The notes beneath the pieces are model-generated. The model did not search any database, had not been told where the DNA came from, and saw only the letters and a list, made by a program, of their open reading frames with translations. 64,000 bases of DNA from Pseudomonas coleopterorum (GTDB lineage: Bacteria > Pseudomonadota > Gammaproteobacteria > Pseudomonadales > Pseudomonadaceae). Where the stretch lies: contig NZ_FNTZ01000001.1 of assembly GCF_900105555.1 (NCBI RefSeq), positions 868,001-932,000 of the forward strand, given 5' to 3'. Shown piece after piece: positions 48,072 through 59,400 of this stretch (position 1 is its first letter; each line of letters opens with the position of its first letter). Both the position numbers and the translations under genes were made by a program.

Positions 48072-48707
48072 ATGTTGACCATTGCGTTGTCCAAAGGCCG
48101 CATTCTTGACGATACATTGCCGCTCCTGGCCGAGGCGGGCATCGTGCCCACCGAAAACCCGGACAAGAGCCGCAAGCTGATCATTCCCACGACCCAGGAC
48201 GATGTGCGCCTGCTGATCGTGCGCGCCACCGATGTGCCGACCTATGTCGAACACGGTGCTGCCGACCTGGGCGTTGCCGGCAAGGACGTCCTGCTCGAAT
48301 ACAGCGGCCAGGGCCTGTACGAGCCGCTGGATCTGCAGATTGCCCAGTGCAAGCTGATGACTGCGGGCGCCATCGGTGCTGCCGAGCCCACGGGGCGTCT
48401 GCGCGTCGCCACCAAGTTCGTCAACGTTGCCAAGCGTTACTACGCCGAGCAGGGTCGTCAGGTCGATATCATCAAGCTGTACGGCTCCATGGAGCTGGCA
48501 CCGCTGGTGGGCCTGGCCGACAAGATCATCGATGTCGTCGACACCGGCAACACCCTGCGCGCCAATGGCCTGGAACCCCAGGAATTGATCGCCCACATCA
48601 GCTCCCGGCTGGTGGTGAACAAAGCCTCCATGAAAATGCAGTACGCCCGCATCCAGGCGTTGATCGACACCCTGCGCAAGGCAGTGGAGTCGCGACACCG
48701 CGGCTGA
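48072..48707 (+). CDS. hisG: ATP phosphoribosyltransferase, short form
   Basis: 211-residue HisG, first enzyme of histidine synthesis (ATP plus PRPP). It is the short HisG-S form: it has the [19 protein letters not shown] opening and the PRPP loop [15 protein letters not shown] but ends soon after, lacking the C-terminal histidine-binding domain. HisG-S needs the HisZ regulatory subunit, which is not in this window. The AAGGA before the ATG is 13 bases away, longer than usual. Confidence 0.95.
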   Translation: MLTIALSKGRILDDTLPLLAEAGIVPTENPDKSRKLIIPTTQDDVRLLIVRATDVPTYVEHGAADLGVAGKDVLLEYSGQGLYEPLDLQIAQCKLMTAGAIGAAEPTGRLRVATKFVNVAKRYYAEQGRQVDIIKLYGSMELAPLVGLADKIIDVVDTGNTLRANGLEPQELIAHISSRLVVNKASMKMQYARIQALIDTLRKAVESRHRG

Positions 48708-48832
48708 CTTTCCCGCGCGGGTTCGCAACCCGCGCCCGTCTATCCGCATCATAGCCAAATAACTCAAGTGCCCATGTGGATCGATTGGTAATCTATCGGC
48801 GCTTGAGCAATTGCCATTATTTGAGGCCCGCC

Positions 48833-50161
48833 ATGACCGCTTCCACTGCTATTCGCCGACTCGATGCCACTGATCCGGACTTCGCCCGCCATCTGGACCA
48901 TCTGTTGAGCTGGGAAAGTGTGTCCGATGATTCGGTCAATCAGCGGGTGCTGGACATCATCAAGGCCGTGCGCGAGCGTGGCGATGCTGCGCTGGTCGAG
49001 TTCACCGAGCGCTTCGATGGTCTGCAGGTGGCGTCGATGGCCGACCTGATCCTGCCGCGCGAGCGCCTGGAACTGGCGCTCACGCGCATCACCGAGGCCC
49101 AGCGCGAAGCGCTTGAAACCGCCGCCGAGCGGGTGCGCCTGTATCACGAAAAGCAGAAGCAGGACTCCTGGAGCTATACCGAAGCCGATGGGACTGTGCT
49201 CGGCCAGAAAGTGACGCCACTGGATCGCGCCGGCCTGTATGTGCCTGGCGGCAAGGCGTCGTACCCCTCGTCAGTGCTGATGAACGCCATTCCAGCGAAG
49301 GTGGCGGGCGTGACCGAAGTGGTCATGGTCGTGCCCACGCCGCGAGGCGAGGTCAACGAACTGGTATTGGCAGCGGCCTGCATCGCCGGGGTCGACCGCG
49401 TGTTCACCATCGGCGGCGCCCAAGCCGTTGCGGCCCTGGCCTACGGCACTGAAAGCGTGCCGCGGGTGGACAAGGTCGTCGGCCCTGGCAACATCTACGT
49501 GGCGACGGCCAAGCGCCATGTGTTCGGCCAGGTCGGGATCGACATGATCGCAGGTCCCTCCGAGATTCTGGTGGTCTGCGACGGCGGCACCGATCCGGAC
49601 TGGATCGCCATGGATCTGTTCTCCCAGGCCGAACACGACGAAGACGCCCAGGCGATTCTGGTCAGCCCCGATGCGGAGTTCCTCGACAAGGTCGCGGCCA
49701 GCATCGACAAGCTGCTGCCGACCATGGAACGTGCCGAGATCATCAATACCTCGATCAACGGCCGTGGCGCGTTGATCAAGGTCCGCGACATGCAGCAGGC
49801 CATCGAGGTGGCCAACCGCATCGCGCCGGAGCACCTGGAGTTGTCGGTCGAAGATCCTCAGGCCTGGCTGCCGCAGATCCGTCACGCCGGTGCCATCTTC
49901 ATGGGTCGTCACACCAGTGAAGCGCTGGGCGACTACTGCGCAGGTCCCAACCATGTGCTGCCGACGTCCGGCACGGCGCGCTTTTCCTCGCCCCTGGGGG
50001 TCTATGACTTCCAGAAGCGTTCGTCGATCATCTTCTGCTCCGAGCAGGGGGCTTCCGAACTGGGCAAGACCGCTTCGGTACTGGCCCGGGGTGAATCCCT
50101 GAGCGCCCATGCCCGCAGCGCCGAATACCGTATTCAATCCGATCTGGCAAAAGGGGAGTGA
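48833..50161 (+). CDS. hisD: Histidinol dehydrogenase
   Basis: 442 residues; oxidises L-histidinol to histidine in two NAD-dependent steps. [25 protein letters not shown] and [27 protein letters not shown] are the nucleotide and substrate regions. The catalytic Glu-His pair is in IAPEHLEL, and zinc ligands fall around [10 protein letters not shown] and [18 protein letters not shown] before ATG 48833 sets the start. It overlaps the hisC ribosome-binding region. Confidence 0.97.
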   Translation: MTASTAIRRLDATDPDFARHLDHLLSWESVSDDSVNQRVLDIIKAVRERGDAALVEFTERFDGLQVASMADLILPRERLELALTRITEAQREALETAAERVRLYHEKQKQDSWSYTEADGTVLGQKVTPLDRAGLYVPGGKASYPSSVLMNAIPAKVAGVTEVVMVVPTPRGEVNELVLAAACIAGVDRVFTIGGAQAVAALAYGTESVPRVDKVVGPGNIYVATAKRHVFGQVGIDMIAGPSEILVVCDGGTDPDWIAMDLFSQAEHDEDAQAILVSPDAEFLDKVAASIDKLLPTMERAEIINTSINGRGALIKVRDMQQAIEVANRIAPEHLELSVEDPQAWLPQIRHAGAIFMGRHTSEALGDYCAGPNHVLPTSGTARFSSPLGVYDFQKRSSIIFCSEQGASELGKTASVLARGESLSAHARSAEYRIQSDLAKGE

Positions 50162-50163
50162 GC

Positions 50164-51207
50164 ATGAGCAAATTCTGGAGCCCTTTCGTCAAGGACCTGG
50201 TGCCCTACGTGCCCGGCGAGCAACCTAAGGTCGCCAACCTGGTCAAGCTCAACACCAACGAGAACCCCTACGGCCCATCGCCTAAGGCGATCGAAGCCAT
50301 GCGCGCCGAGTTGAGCGATGCCCTGCGCCTGTACCCGGACCCCAACAGCGATCTGCTCAAGCAAGCCGTGGCGGACTATTACGGTGTGCAGACCAACCAG
50401 GTGTTTCTGGGCAATGGTTCGGACGAGGTGCTGGCGCATATCTTTCACGGTTTGTTCCAGCATGACCAACCGCTGCTGTTTCCGGACATCAGCTACAGCT
50501 TCTATCCGGTCTACTGCGGTTTGTATGGCATTCCCTTCGAGGCCGTGCCGCTGGATGACCAGTTCCAGATTCGTGCGCAAGACTATGCCAAGCCCAACGC
50601 CGGGATCATCTTCCCCAACCCGAACGCACCCACCGGTTGCCTCTTGCCGCTGGAGGCGGTCGAGCAGATCGTCAAGGCCAGCCCGGACTCGGTCGTTGTG
50701 GTGGACGAAGCCTACGTCGACTTCGGTGGCGAAACGGCGATCAAGCTGGTCGATCGCTATCCGAACCTGCTGGTCACCCAGACCGTGTCCAAATCACGCT
50801 CGTTGGCCGGCCTGCGTGTAGGCCTGGCGGTGGGGCATCCGGATCTGATCGAGGCGCTGGAGCGCATCAAGAACAGCTTCAACTCCTATCCGATCGACCG
50901 CATCGCCGTCGCCGGCGCCGCTGCGGCCTTCGCCGACACGGCCTACTTCGAAGACACCTGCGCCAAGGTCATTGCCAGCCGGGAAAAACTGGTCGAAGGG
51001 CTGCAACAGCGTGGGTTCGACGTGCTGCCTTCGGCGGCCAACTTCATCTTCGCTCGCCATCTCGAACAGGACGCGGCGGGCATCGCAGCTCGCCTGCGGG
51101 AGAAAGGTGTGATCGTGCGGCACTTCAAGCAGGAACGCATTGCCCAGTTCCTGCGCATCAGCATTGGTACGCCGGAGCAGAATCAGGCGTTGCTGGACGC
51201 GCTGTAA
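50164..51207 (+). CDS. hisC: Histidinol-phosphate aminotransferase
   Basis: 347-residue fold-type I PLP enzyme converting imidazole-acetol phosphate and glutamate to histidinol phosphate. [12 protein letters not shown] binds the substrate; [20 protein letters not shown] and [10 protein letters not shown] frame PLP. The Schiff-base lysine is in [17 protein letters not shown] 50164 has AGGGGAG upstream; GTG 50158 is an alternative. It ends the hisG-hisD-hisC run. Confidence 0.96.
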   Translation: MSKFWSPFVKDLVPYVPGEQPKVANLVKLNTNENPYGPSPKAIEAMRAELSDALRLYPDPNSDLLKQAVADYYGVQTNQVFLGNGSDEVLAHIFHGLFQHDQPLLFPDISYSFYPVYCGLYGIPFEAVPLDDQFQIRAQDYAKPNAGIIFPNPNAPTGCLLPLEAVEQIVKASPDSVVVVDEAYVDFGGETAIKLVDRYPNLLVTQTVSKSRSLAGLRVGLAVGHPDLIEALERIKNSFNSYPIDRIAVAGAAAAFADTAYFEDTCAKVIASREKLVEGLQQRGFDVLPSAANFIFARHLEQDAAGIAARLREKGVIVRHFKQERIAQFLRISIGTPEQNQALLDAL

Positions 51208-51223
51208 GTTTCACGCAGACCCT

Positions 51224-51246
51224 GTGCAGCGGAGCGACCGCTGCAC
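51224..51246. terminator. Hairpin between converging hisC and algW
   Basis: GTGCAGCGG and CCGCTGCAC are perfect 9-base arms around AGCGA, midway between the two stop codons. No T-run on either side; probably a shared transcript end. Confidence 0.5.
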
Positions 51247-51262
51247 ATTGCGGTTGCAGGGC

Positions 51263-52426
51263 CTACTTTTCCTCCGTCTTCACCGCCGCCGGCGCCGGTG
51301 GCGGGCGCAGGCCCACTTCGGCGTTCAAGGTGAGCTCCTTGCCCTTGCGCATCACCTGGATGGCGATGCGGTCGCCTGGCTTGGTGCGGGCCACCTGATT
51401 CATCGACCGACGTCCATCGCCGGCCGCCTCGCCATTGATGCTGAGGATGACGTCGCCCAGTTGCAAACCGGCTTTCTGCGCCGGGCCGCCCTGGAAAACC
51501 CCTGCAACCACGATGCCTGGCCGGTCCTTGATGCCGAACGACTCGGCCAGTTCTTCGGTCATCGGCTGCACTTCGATGCCCAGCCAGCCGCGAATCACCT
51601 GGCCATGTTCGATGATCGACTTCATCACCTCCAGCGCCAGCTTGGTCGGGATGGCGAAGCCGATGCCCTGCGAACCGCCGGACTTGGAGAAGATCGCCGT
51701 GTTGATGCCGGTCAGGTTGCCGTTGGCATCCACCAGGGCGCCGCCGGAGTTGCCGGGGTTGATCGCCGCATCGGTCTGGATGAAATCTTCGTAAGTGTTG
51801 AGGCCCAGCTGGTTGCGGCCGGTGGCGCTGATGATGCCCATGGTCACCGTCTGGCCGACCCCGAACGGGTTACCGATGGCCAGGGCGACATCGCCGATGC
51901 GGATGCCGTCGGAACGCCCGATGGTGATGGCCGGAACGTTCTTCAGATCGATCTTGAGCACTGCCAGGTCCGTCTCCGGATCACTGCCGATCACCCGGGC
52001 GAGGGTTTCACGTCCGTCCTTGAGCGCCACCACGATCTGGTCGGCACCTGCGGTCACGTGGTTGTTGGTGAGCAGGTAGCCTTCCGGGCTCATGATCACC
52101 GCCGAGCCCAGGCTCGATTCCCAGCGCCGCTGCTTGGGCAGGTTGTCGCCGAAGAAGCGGCGGAACTGCGGATCTTCGAACAGCGGGTGAGCGCCCTTGT
52201 TGACCGCTTTGGTGGTGTAGAGATTCGCCACGGCGGGGGCGGCAATGGCCACGGCGTCGGCGTAGGACACCGGACCCTGGATGACGCTGGCGCTTTGCGG
52301 CGCCTGCTGCAGGTTGACGTCCTGGCTGGGCAGGCCCACCCATTGCGGAAAGCGCAGGATAACCAGCAGGGCGATCAATATGCCGGTCAACAGCGGCCAA
52401 CCAAAGAAGCGCAAGGCCTTGAACAT
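51263..52426 (-). CDS. algW: AlgW, DegS-type periplasmic serine protease
   Basis: 387 residues. One membrane anchor (LLTGILIALLVILRFPQWVGL), a trypsin-like domain with His in LLTNNHV, Asp in ETDLAVLKIDL and Ser in NPGNSGGALVD, then a single PDZ domain (IVVAGVFQGGPAQKAGLQLGDVILSINGE). In Pseudomonas AlgW senses misfolded envelope proteins and cuts MucA, freeing AlgU. ATG 52426 is chosen because the anchor begins there; longer frames run into the neighbouring Nif3 gene. Confidence 0.95.
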   Translation of the reverse strand: MFKALRFFGWPLLTGILIALLVILRFPQWVGLPSQDVNLQQAPQSASVIQGPVSYADAVAIAAPAVANLYTTKAVNKGAHPLFEDPQFRRFFGDNLPKQRRWESSLGSAVIMSPEGYLLTNNHVTAGADQIVVALKDGRETLARVIGSDPETDLAVLKIDLKNVPAITIGRSDGIRIGDVALAIGNPFGVGQTVTMGIISATGRNQLGLNTYEDFIQTDAAINPGNSGGALVDANGNLTGINTAIFSKSGGSQGIGFAIPTKLALEVMKSIIEHGQVIRGWLGIEVQPMTEELAESFGIKDRPGIVVAGVFQGGPAQKAGLQLGDVILSINGEAAGDGRRSMNQVARTKPGDRIAIQVMRKGKELTLNAEVGLRPPPAPAAVKTEEK

Positions 52427-52540
52427 GGGGACAATCCTGGAAGGTAGCGAGGGGCTGTTTCTTCGAGGCGCGGGAGCGCCATAATGGCCGGCATTATACG
52501 GGCGCTCGCGCCGCGCTGAACTGCCTTTGTGGAGACTTTT

Positions 52541-53299
52541 ATGGCTGTGGCACTGAACACGTTGGTCGAAGAAGCCGACCGTTATCTGGGCAGCGCGAAG
52601 ATCCAGGATTACTGTCCCAATGGTTTGCAGGTGGAAGGGCGCCCGCAGGTCATGCGTATCGTCAGTGGGGTCACGGCAAGCCAGGCGTTGCTCGATGCCG
52701 CGGTGGAAGCCAAGGCCGATCTGGTGCTGGTGCATCATGGCTATTTCTGGAAGGGCGAGAACCCCTGCGTGGTCGGCATGAAACAGCGACGTCTGAAGAC
52801 GTTGCTCAGGCACGACATCAGCCTGTTGGCCTATCACCTGCCTTTGGATGTGCACGCCGAAGTGGGCAACAACGTGCAGCTGGCGCGGCAGCTGGAGCTC
52901 ACGGTGGAAGGTCCGCTGGACCCGGCCGACAGCCGCGTGGTGGGGCTGATCGGCTCATTGCCCGAACCGATGCACCCGCGTGACTTCGCTCGCCGCGTGC
53001 AGGAAGTGCTGGGCCGCGAGCCGTTGCTGATCGAAGGCAGCGAAAAGATCCGGCGCGTGGGCTGGTGCACCGGTGGCGGGCAGGGCTACATCGACCGTGC
53101 GATTGCGGCCGGTGTCGACCTGTACATCAGTGGCGAGGCGTCCGAGCAGACCTTTCACAGCGCGCGCGAGAACGACATCAGCTTCATCGCCGCCGGGCAT
53201 CATGCTACCGAACGCTATGGGGTCCAGGCGCTGGGTGATTACCTGGCACGGCGCTTTGCGCTTGAGCATGTGTTCATCGACTGTCCCAATCCGGTCTGA
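52541..53299 (+). CDS. Nif3/YbgI-family metal-binding protein
   Basis: 252-residue toroid-forming protein with a two-metal site: His in LVLVHHGYFWKGE (near residue 65) and the late GEASEQTFHSARENDISFIAAGHHATERYGV. Members are called GTP cyclohydrolase I type 2 in some databases, but the real activity is not settled. GGAG precedes ATG 52541. It is divergent from algW with 114 bases between. Confidence 0.9.
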   Translation: MAVALNTLVEEADRYLGSAKIQDYCPNGLQVEGRPQVMRIVSGVTASQALLDAAVEAKADLVLVHHGYFWKGENPCVVGMKQRRLKTLLRHDISLLAYHLPLDVHAEVGNNVQLARQLELTVEGPLDPADSRVVGLIGSLPEPMHPRDFARRVQEVLGREPLLIEGSEKIRRVGWCTGGGQGYIDRAIAAGVDLYISGEASEQTFHSARENDISFIAAGHHATERYGVQALGDYLARRFALEHVFIDCPNPV

Positions 53300-53327
53300 T
53301 CGTCGGACCGTGGTGCCTGATTCGCGG

Positions 53328-53352
53328 GCAGAGCCCCGCTCCCACATTGTGA
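53328..53352. repeat. REP-like palindrome before cysD
   Basis: ATTCGCGGGCAGAGCCCCGC followed by TCCCAC matches the common P. putida REP core (GCGGG..CCCGCTCCCAC). The rest of the 217-base gap up to cysD shows AT-rich patches (CATATTGATATACC) but no site I can name. Confidence 0.6.
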
Positions 53353-53516
53353 CCGCGAAGGGGGGAGAGCCATGCCGGAAGCTCCAAACCACAAGGCATA
53401 TTGATATACCCCTTCGATCTAACCACCTCCCACGACCCACCCATACGCCGTGTTAAAGTGCCCGGCTCGAACACGGCCCGCAGGCCGTCCATAAAGACTG
53501 TATTCCGTGAGTAGCC

Positions 53517-54434
53517 ATGGTCGACAAACTGACGCATCTGAAACAGCTGGAGGCGGAAAGCATCCACATCATTCGTGAGGTGGCCGCTGAGTTCGATAAC
53601 CCGGTGATGTTGTACTCCATCGGCAAAGACTCGGCCGTGATGCTGCATCTGGCGCGCAAGGCCTTCTTCCCCGGCAAGCTGCCGTTCCCGGTGATGCACG
53701 TCGACACCCAGTGGAAGTTCCAGGAAATGTACAAGTTCCGCGATCGCATGGTCGAGGAACTGGGCCTGGACCTGTTGGTGCACGTCAATCCCGAAGGCGT
53801 GGCGCAGGGCATCAACCCCTTCACCCACGGCAGCTCCAAGCACACCGACATCATGAAGACCCAGGGCCTGAAACAGGCGCTGGACAAGCACGGCTTCGAC
53901 GCCGCCTTCGGGGGTGCGCGCCGCGACGAAGAGAAGTCGCGGGCCAAGGAGCGGGTCTATTCGTTCCGCGACAGCAAGCACCGCTGGGATCCGAAGAACC
54001 AGCGTCCGGAGCTGTGGAACGTCTACAACGGCAAGGTCAACAAGGGCGAATCGATCCGTGTGTTCCCTCTGTCGAACTGGACCGAGCTCGACATCTGGCA
54101 GTACATCTACCTGGAAGGCATCCCGATCGTGCCGCTGTACTTCGCCGCCGAACGTGAAGTGATCGAGAAGAACGGCACGCTGATCATGATCGACGACGAC
54201 CGCATCCTCGAGCACCTCAGCGAGGAAGAGAAGGCCAGCATCGTCAAGAAGAAAGTTCGTTTCCGTACCCTTGGCTGCTACCCGTTGACGGGCGCGGTGG
54301 AGTCCGAGGCCGAAAGCCTCACCGACATCATTCAGGAAATGCTCCTGACGCGAACGTCCGAGCGCCAGGGCCGGGTCATCGATCACGATGGCGCCGGTTC
54401 CATGGAAGACAAGAAACGTCAGGGCTACTTCTAA
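53517..54434 (+). CDS. cysD: Sulfate adenylyltransferase subunit 2
   Basis: 305-residue catalytic subunit of ATP sulfurylase, which forms APS from sulfate and ATP. The PP-loop is [16 protein letters not shown] near residue 30. [21 protein letters not shown] holds the substrate. [18 protein letters not shown] is the C-terminal signature. CysN, encoded 14 bases on, drives it with GTP hydrolysis. Confidence 0.97.
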   Translation: MVDKLTHLKQLEAESIHIIREVAAEFDNPVMLYSIGKDSAVMLHLARKAFFPGKLPFPVMHVDTQWKFQEMYKFRDRMVEELGLDLLVHVNPEGVAQGINPFTHGSSKHTDIMKTQGLKQALDKHGFDAAFGGARRDEEKSRAKERVYSFRDSKHRWDPKNQRPELWNVYNGKVNKGESIRVFPLSNWTELDIWQYIYLEGIPIVPLYFAAEREVIEKNGTLIMIDDDRILEHLSEEEKASIVKKKVRFRTLGCYPLTGAVESEAESLTDIIQEMLLTRTSERQGRVIDHDGAGSMEDKKRQGYF

Positions 54435-54448
54435 AGCAGGGTCAGAAC

Positions 54449-56347
54449 ATGTCGCACCAATCCGAATTGATCAGCGAGGACATCCTCGCCTACCTGGCCC
54501 AGCACGAACGCAAGGAACTGCTGCGCTTCCTTACCTGCGGCAACGTCGACGACGGCAAGAGCACCCTGATCGGGCGTCTGCTGCACGACTCCAAGATGAT
54601 CTACGAAGATCACCTGGAAGCCATCACTCGCGACTCGAAGAAATCCGGCACCACCGGTGAAGAAGTCGACCTGGCGCTGCTGGTCGACGGCCTGCAGGCC
54701 GAGCGCGAGCAGGGCATCACCATCGATGTCGCCTACCGCTATTTCTCCACGGCCAAGCGCAAGTTCATCATCGCCGACACCCCGGGCCATGAGCAGTACA
54801 CGCGCAACATGGCCACCGGCGCGTCCACCTGCGACCTGGCGATCATCCTCGTCGATGCCCGCTACGGCGTGCAGACCCAGACCCGCCGGCACAGCTACAT
54901 CGCGTCCCTGCTGGGCATCAAGCACATCGTTGTGGCCATCAACAAGATGGACCTCAAGGGCTTCGATGAGGGTGTGTTCGAGCAGATCAAGGCCGACTAC
55001 CTCAAGTTCGCCGAAGCCATCGCTCTGCAGCCGACCACATTGGCCTTCGTGCCGATGTCGGCGCTCAAGGGCGACAACGTGGTCAACCGCAGCGAGCAAT
55101 CGCCGTGGTACACCGGCCAGACCCTGATGGAAATTCTGGAAACGGTGGAAGTGGCGGCCGATCGCAACTTCGACGACCTGCGTTTCCCGGTTCAGTACGT
55201 CAACCGACCGAACCTCAACTTCCGCGGCTTCGCCGGCACTCTGGCCAGCGGTATCGTGCACAAGGGCGACGAAGTGGTGGTGTTGCCTTCGGGCAAGAGC
55301 AGCCGGGTCAAATCCATCGTCACCTTCGAGGGTGAGCTGGAACACGCCGGTCCCGGCCAGGCCGTGACCCTGACGATGGAAGACGAGATCGACATCTCCC
55401 GTGGCGACCTGCTGGTGCATGCCGCCAACGTGCCGACCGTCTCCGACAGCTTCGAAGCCATGCTGGTGTGGATGGCCGAAGAGCCCATGCTGCCGGGCAA
55501 GAAATACGACATCAAGCGCGCCACCAGCTACGTGCCGGGCTCGATCGCCAGCATCGTGCACAAAGTCGATGTCAACACCCTGGCCGAAGGCCCGGCCAGT
55601 GCGCTGCAGCTCAACGAGATCGGCAAGGTCAAGGTGTCGCTGGACAGCGCCATCGCTCTGGACGGTTACGACAGCAACCGCACCACCGGCGCGTTCATCA
55701 TCATCGACCGTCTGACCAATGGCACCGTCGGCGCCGGCATGATCATCGCACCGGCAGCCGCCACCCAGGGCGGCAAGTCCCACGGTCGCTCCGCTCACGT
55801 GACCACAGAGGAACGCGCCCAGCGCTTCGGCCAGCAACCGGCTACCGTGCTGTTCAGCGGTCTGTCGGGTGCGGGCAAGAGCACCTTGGCCTACGCCGTC
55901 GAGCGCAAGCTGTTCGACATGGGCCGCGCAGTGTTCGTGCTCGATGGCCAGAACCTGCGGCATGACCTGAACAAAGGTCTGCCACAGGACCGCGCCGGAC
56001 GTACCGAAAACTGGCGTCGTGCCGCTCACGTGGCGCGCCAGTTCAACGAAGCGGGGCTGGTGACCCTGGCCGCCTTCGTGGCGCCTGATGCAGCCGGCCG
56101 TGAGCAGGCGCGTGACCTGATCGGCGCCGATCGGCTGCTGACCGTCTACGTTCAGGCCTCACCCCTGGTCTGCCGCGAACGCGACCCTCAGGGTCTGTAC
56201 GCTGCGGATCAGGACAACATCCCGGGCGAGTCCTTCCCGTACGATGTGCCGCTCAACGCCGACCTGGTGATCGACACCCAGTCCTCGTCCGTCGAGGAGG
56301 GCGTCAAGCAAGTCCTGGATCTGCTGCGCAGCCACGGCGCGATCTAA
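54449..56347 (+). CDS. cysNC: Bifunctional sulfate adenylyltransferase subunit 1 / APS kinase
   Basis: 632-residue fusion. CysN half: GTPase of EF-Tu type with GNVDDGKS (31-38), [17 protein letters not shown] and NKMD. CysC half: P-loop GLSGAGKS (471-478), [13 protein letters not shown] and [13 protein letters not shown]. It activates sulfate to PAPS in one chain, as in other pseudomonads and rhizobia. A clean intrinsic terminator follows, so cysD-cysNC is a closed unit. Confidence 0.97.
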   Translation: MSHQSELISEDILAYLAQHERKELLRFLTCGNVDDGKSTLIGRLLHDSKMIYEDHLEAITRDSKKSGTTGEEVDLALLVDGLQAEREQGITIDVAYRYFSTAKRKFIIADTPGHEQYTRNMATGASTCDLAIILVDARYGVQTQTRRHSYIASLLGIKHIVVAINKMDLKGFDEGVFEQIKADYLKFAEAIALQPTTLAFVPMSALKGDNVVNRSEQSPWYTGQTLMEILETVEVAADRNFDDLRFPVQYVNRPNLNFRGFAGTLASGIVHKGDEVVVLPSGKSSRVKSIVTFEGELEHAGPGQAVTLTMEDEIDISRGDLLVHAANVPTVSDSFEAMLVWMAEEPMLPGKKYDIKRATSYVPGSIASIVHKVDVNTLAEGPASALQLNEIGKVKVSLDSAIALDGYDSNRTTGAFIIIDRLTNGTVGAGMIIAPAAATQGGKSHGRSAHVTTEERAQRFGQQPATVLFSGLSGAGKSTLAYAVERKLFDMGRAVFVLDGQNLRHDLNKGLPQDRAGRTENWRRAAHVARQFNEAGLVTLAAFVAPDAAGREQARDLIGADRLLTVYVQASPLVCRERDPQGLYAADQDNIPGESFPYDVPLNADLVIDTQSSSVEEGVKQVLDLLRSHGAI

Positions 56348-56361
56348 GCCTTGCGAAACGA

Positions 56362-56391
56362 CAAGAGACCCCGCCTTGGCGGGGTCTCTTG
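56362..56391 (+). terminator. Intrinsic terminator after cysNC
   Basis: CAAGAGACCCCGCC and GGCGGGGTCTCTTG are near-perfect arms around a TT loop, 14 bases past the stop. The 3' arm ends TCTCTTGTTTG, a moderate T-run. Confidence 0.8.
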
Positions 56392-56475
56392 TTTGCGGTG
56401 ACTAATTGTCTACCACCCTGCATGACGCCCAGCGGTGCCTGATGCGCCTTCATACATCCTGAAGGCGCCAGCTCC

Positions 56476-59400
56476 ATGACCTCTCTTCTTACCCTGAGCG
56501 GTGAAGTCGCTCGATCCGCACCATTGGCCAGTAGCGTCAGCAAGCATTTTGCCAGTCGTCCCTCGTTGCGTGACGTGGCGCAGCAGGTGCTGCTGACGCA
56601 GTTCGCCACCCGCTATCCCAAGCTGAACGTGGATTTTTCTCTTGTTCATCTGTTCGAGCCCATCGGCCCGACCGGCACTACACCCTTCTCGGGGTATCGC
56701 AAGCTGTTGCTGGCTGATGTTCTGATCGATCGCTACCTGCACGATAAGAACATCATCCTCGTTCAGGGCTACCACTTTCTTTCTGCACAGGCCGGCGCCG
56801 AAAATCCGAGCGCGCTGGCTGTGGATATGATCCAGGTGCAGGGCATCGTGAATGAATGGGGACCGCAGATACTGCGCGCCTACAGCGAAGCGCTGTGTAG
56901 CTACTGGGACCTGATCGCGCCGACGGGCGGTAGCCGCTGGCAATGGCTCGGCAATACCTTGCAGACCCGGCTCAAGCGCAGTGTCGAACGCGAACAGAAA
57001 GCAGGCCGCCTGAGCAATGATCAGGGCGCCACCGCTATGCTGTTGATATCGATGCCCAGCGCTCGCCAACGTGCGCTGTATACCGGCGATACCATCGAGG
57101 CGAGCTTGATCAGTGTGCAAGCCATGGGCTTGCCGTTGCAGCGTCATGCCGAGCTTACCCACGCCTTGTTCATCCGCCGCCGTGTCAGCAGTCATGGCGG
57201 CGACGTATTGCTTATGTATACCCCCGTCAACGGTCTGGAAGCGTTCTCGACCCTGCAGGCGATGGCGGACGCATTTGCCCTGCATCTTGGGCATGCGATC
57301 ACAGGTCCGGTGCTTGAGCTGGCGCTGTATTCGCCTGCAGGCAACGTCTTCGAGGCCCAGGCCCAGGCCATTCTGGAGCAGCAACTCGAAGCATTGCAGG
57401 CGCTGGGTGATTATTGCCGGGCCAATGGCTTTGGCGTGGGTGCGCTGGAGCGGGGCGCGGACTATGTCACCTGCCTGTTCGATATCGACAGCGCCGAAGA
57501 GCGGGCGCGTCTGCAAGCGCTGCAAGACGGGCTGCCGACATGGTTGACGCAGGCCGATGACGCGCAACGGCGGGAATTCTCGCTGTACCTGGCGACCTTG
57601 GCCGCGCTGCGCGAACAGCAGCAGCACGCATCGTTCCTGGACGGCATCCCCGCCATCACCGACTTTGCCGAACAAGCGCTGATCAGGCAGATCGGCCGGG
57701 ACCATCCTCATGCAGCGCTTGACGCTGTCGATGATGTCGAAGTGCACATCCTGACGGTACCCAACGCGCCGCTGAGCATCGTCAACGCGGGTGACATGAC
57801 GTTGGAGGATCATGTCATCAGTTTGGTCGACCTGGCTTTGGACAACCTCTCGGGTCGACCCCAGGGGCGCTTGCTGATCCAGCCCAGGACGGGCGCTACA
57901 CTGCCGTCCTGGGTCGATGAGACCACTATTCAGACCTTGATCGACAGGACCGATGCCAGCGGCGGCTACCTGGCGTTGCTTAAACAAAAACTCCTGCAGG
58001 ACCCCGTCGAGTTCAAGCGTCGCAGCGCGCTGTTCGCCAGTCAGTTGCAGTGCCAGTTGCCAATGCTGGCGTTGGAAAACAGCATTCGCGGGCTGTGGGG
58101 GTTTACCCGTCTGGGCTGGAAGTATGTCGCCGGAGTCATGGAGGCCGCAGGTAACACTGAAATCGAAGGAGTGAGCGTGGCCATTCAAGCGCTGGCTATC
58201 CTGCCGGCGGCGGACATGAAGGTCGACAAGGTGTGCAACATGTATGTCATAGCCGCCACCGACGGTTCCGGTCTGCAGGTGTTGTACCGGCCGCTCATGC
58301 AGCCAACGTTGATTCAGTACCCGGACCGCGCCGCCTTGTTCGAGGCTATTGCCGAAGAAGGCGAGGTGCAGCGCAGCGTGCTCGACTGGCTCGATACCCC
58401 GGCACGCGCGCGTTATGCCAACGACGGCTTCCATCAGCCGCACCTGGTCCGCTTCGGGCAAGGTTCGGACTATGCGCCGATAAGCGTCCCTGCTGCTGCG
58501 GCCTTGGAGGGTGTGGCGCTGGGTGCCGATGTACTGACCGAGTTGTACCAGAGCTGCGTGAAGGCCTTGGTCACCGTGGCTGACCGGCGGTCTGTCTCCT
58601 CTGAGGAAAGCCGCTGGATCGGTTATCGCGCATTGGGCTGGACCGTGTTCAACGCGCTGCTGCCCATTCTTCCAGGGCCCTTGGCCAGCGCTGGCTGGCT
58701 GATCCAGGCCATGGCCGCCAGCAACGTTACGCTGGCCGCGCAGGCGGGTGGCGACAAGGATGTGGCAGATGATCAACTGGTGAATCTGCTCTTCAACGTT
58801 GCGCTGGTATTGCTGGTCCATACCACTGAGCGGTCCATGGCGATCCGCGAATTTCACCAGCCGGTGCGGGCGATGCCGGCAAAGACCACCGTGACAACAC
58901 GCCTGCTACCCACACCGGTGCAGCACTTCGATGCCAATGCGCATCTGAGCTTTTCCTGGGCACGTGCCCAGCACCGGCTCAGCCCGGAGGATGCCACTGC
59001 CTTGGCCCGCTATCGTGTCGCGGCACCGCAGCCATTGCCCGAGCCTTTGTCACATGGCGCGCTGCGTGGGTTGTATCTGGATGGCGAGCGCTGGTTGTTG
59101 CCACTGGAGGGGCATTTCTATCAGGTCGCAGTCGACGATGGGCTGGTCCGCATTGTCGATGCCACCCGCCCGCAGACACCTGGCCCTTGGGTGGAGCGTG
59201 ACGAGGTGGGTCGTTGGCGTCTGGATTTGCGTCTGCGTCTGCGCGGCGGGGGACCCAAGCGCAGCATTGCCGCACTGCGTGCGGCTAATCGAGAGCGCAT
59301 GCAAGCCTGTGACCGGCAGATCGGCGAATTCAACCAGAAACGTTCAGCCCTGCATGCCCGTGTCAATGAGTTGCTGGGCAAGGTCAACCGTGCCATGAAG

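Noticed and set aside
56410..58857. 815-codon minus-strand frame opposite the large toxin-like gene
   Set aside because: It also crosses the intergenic region upstream of the sense gene and shows no motif, while the sense frame is continuous over 1535 codons with proper terminators on both sides.
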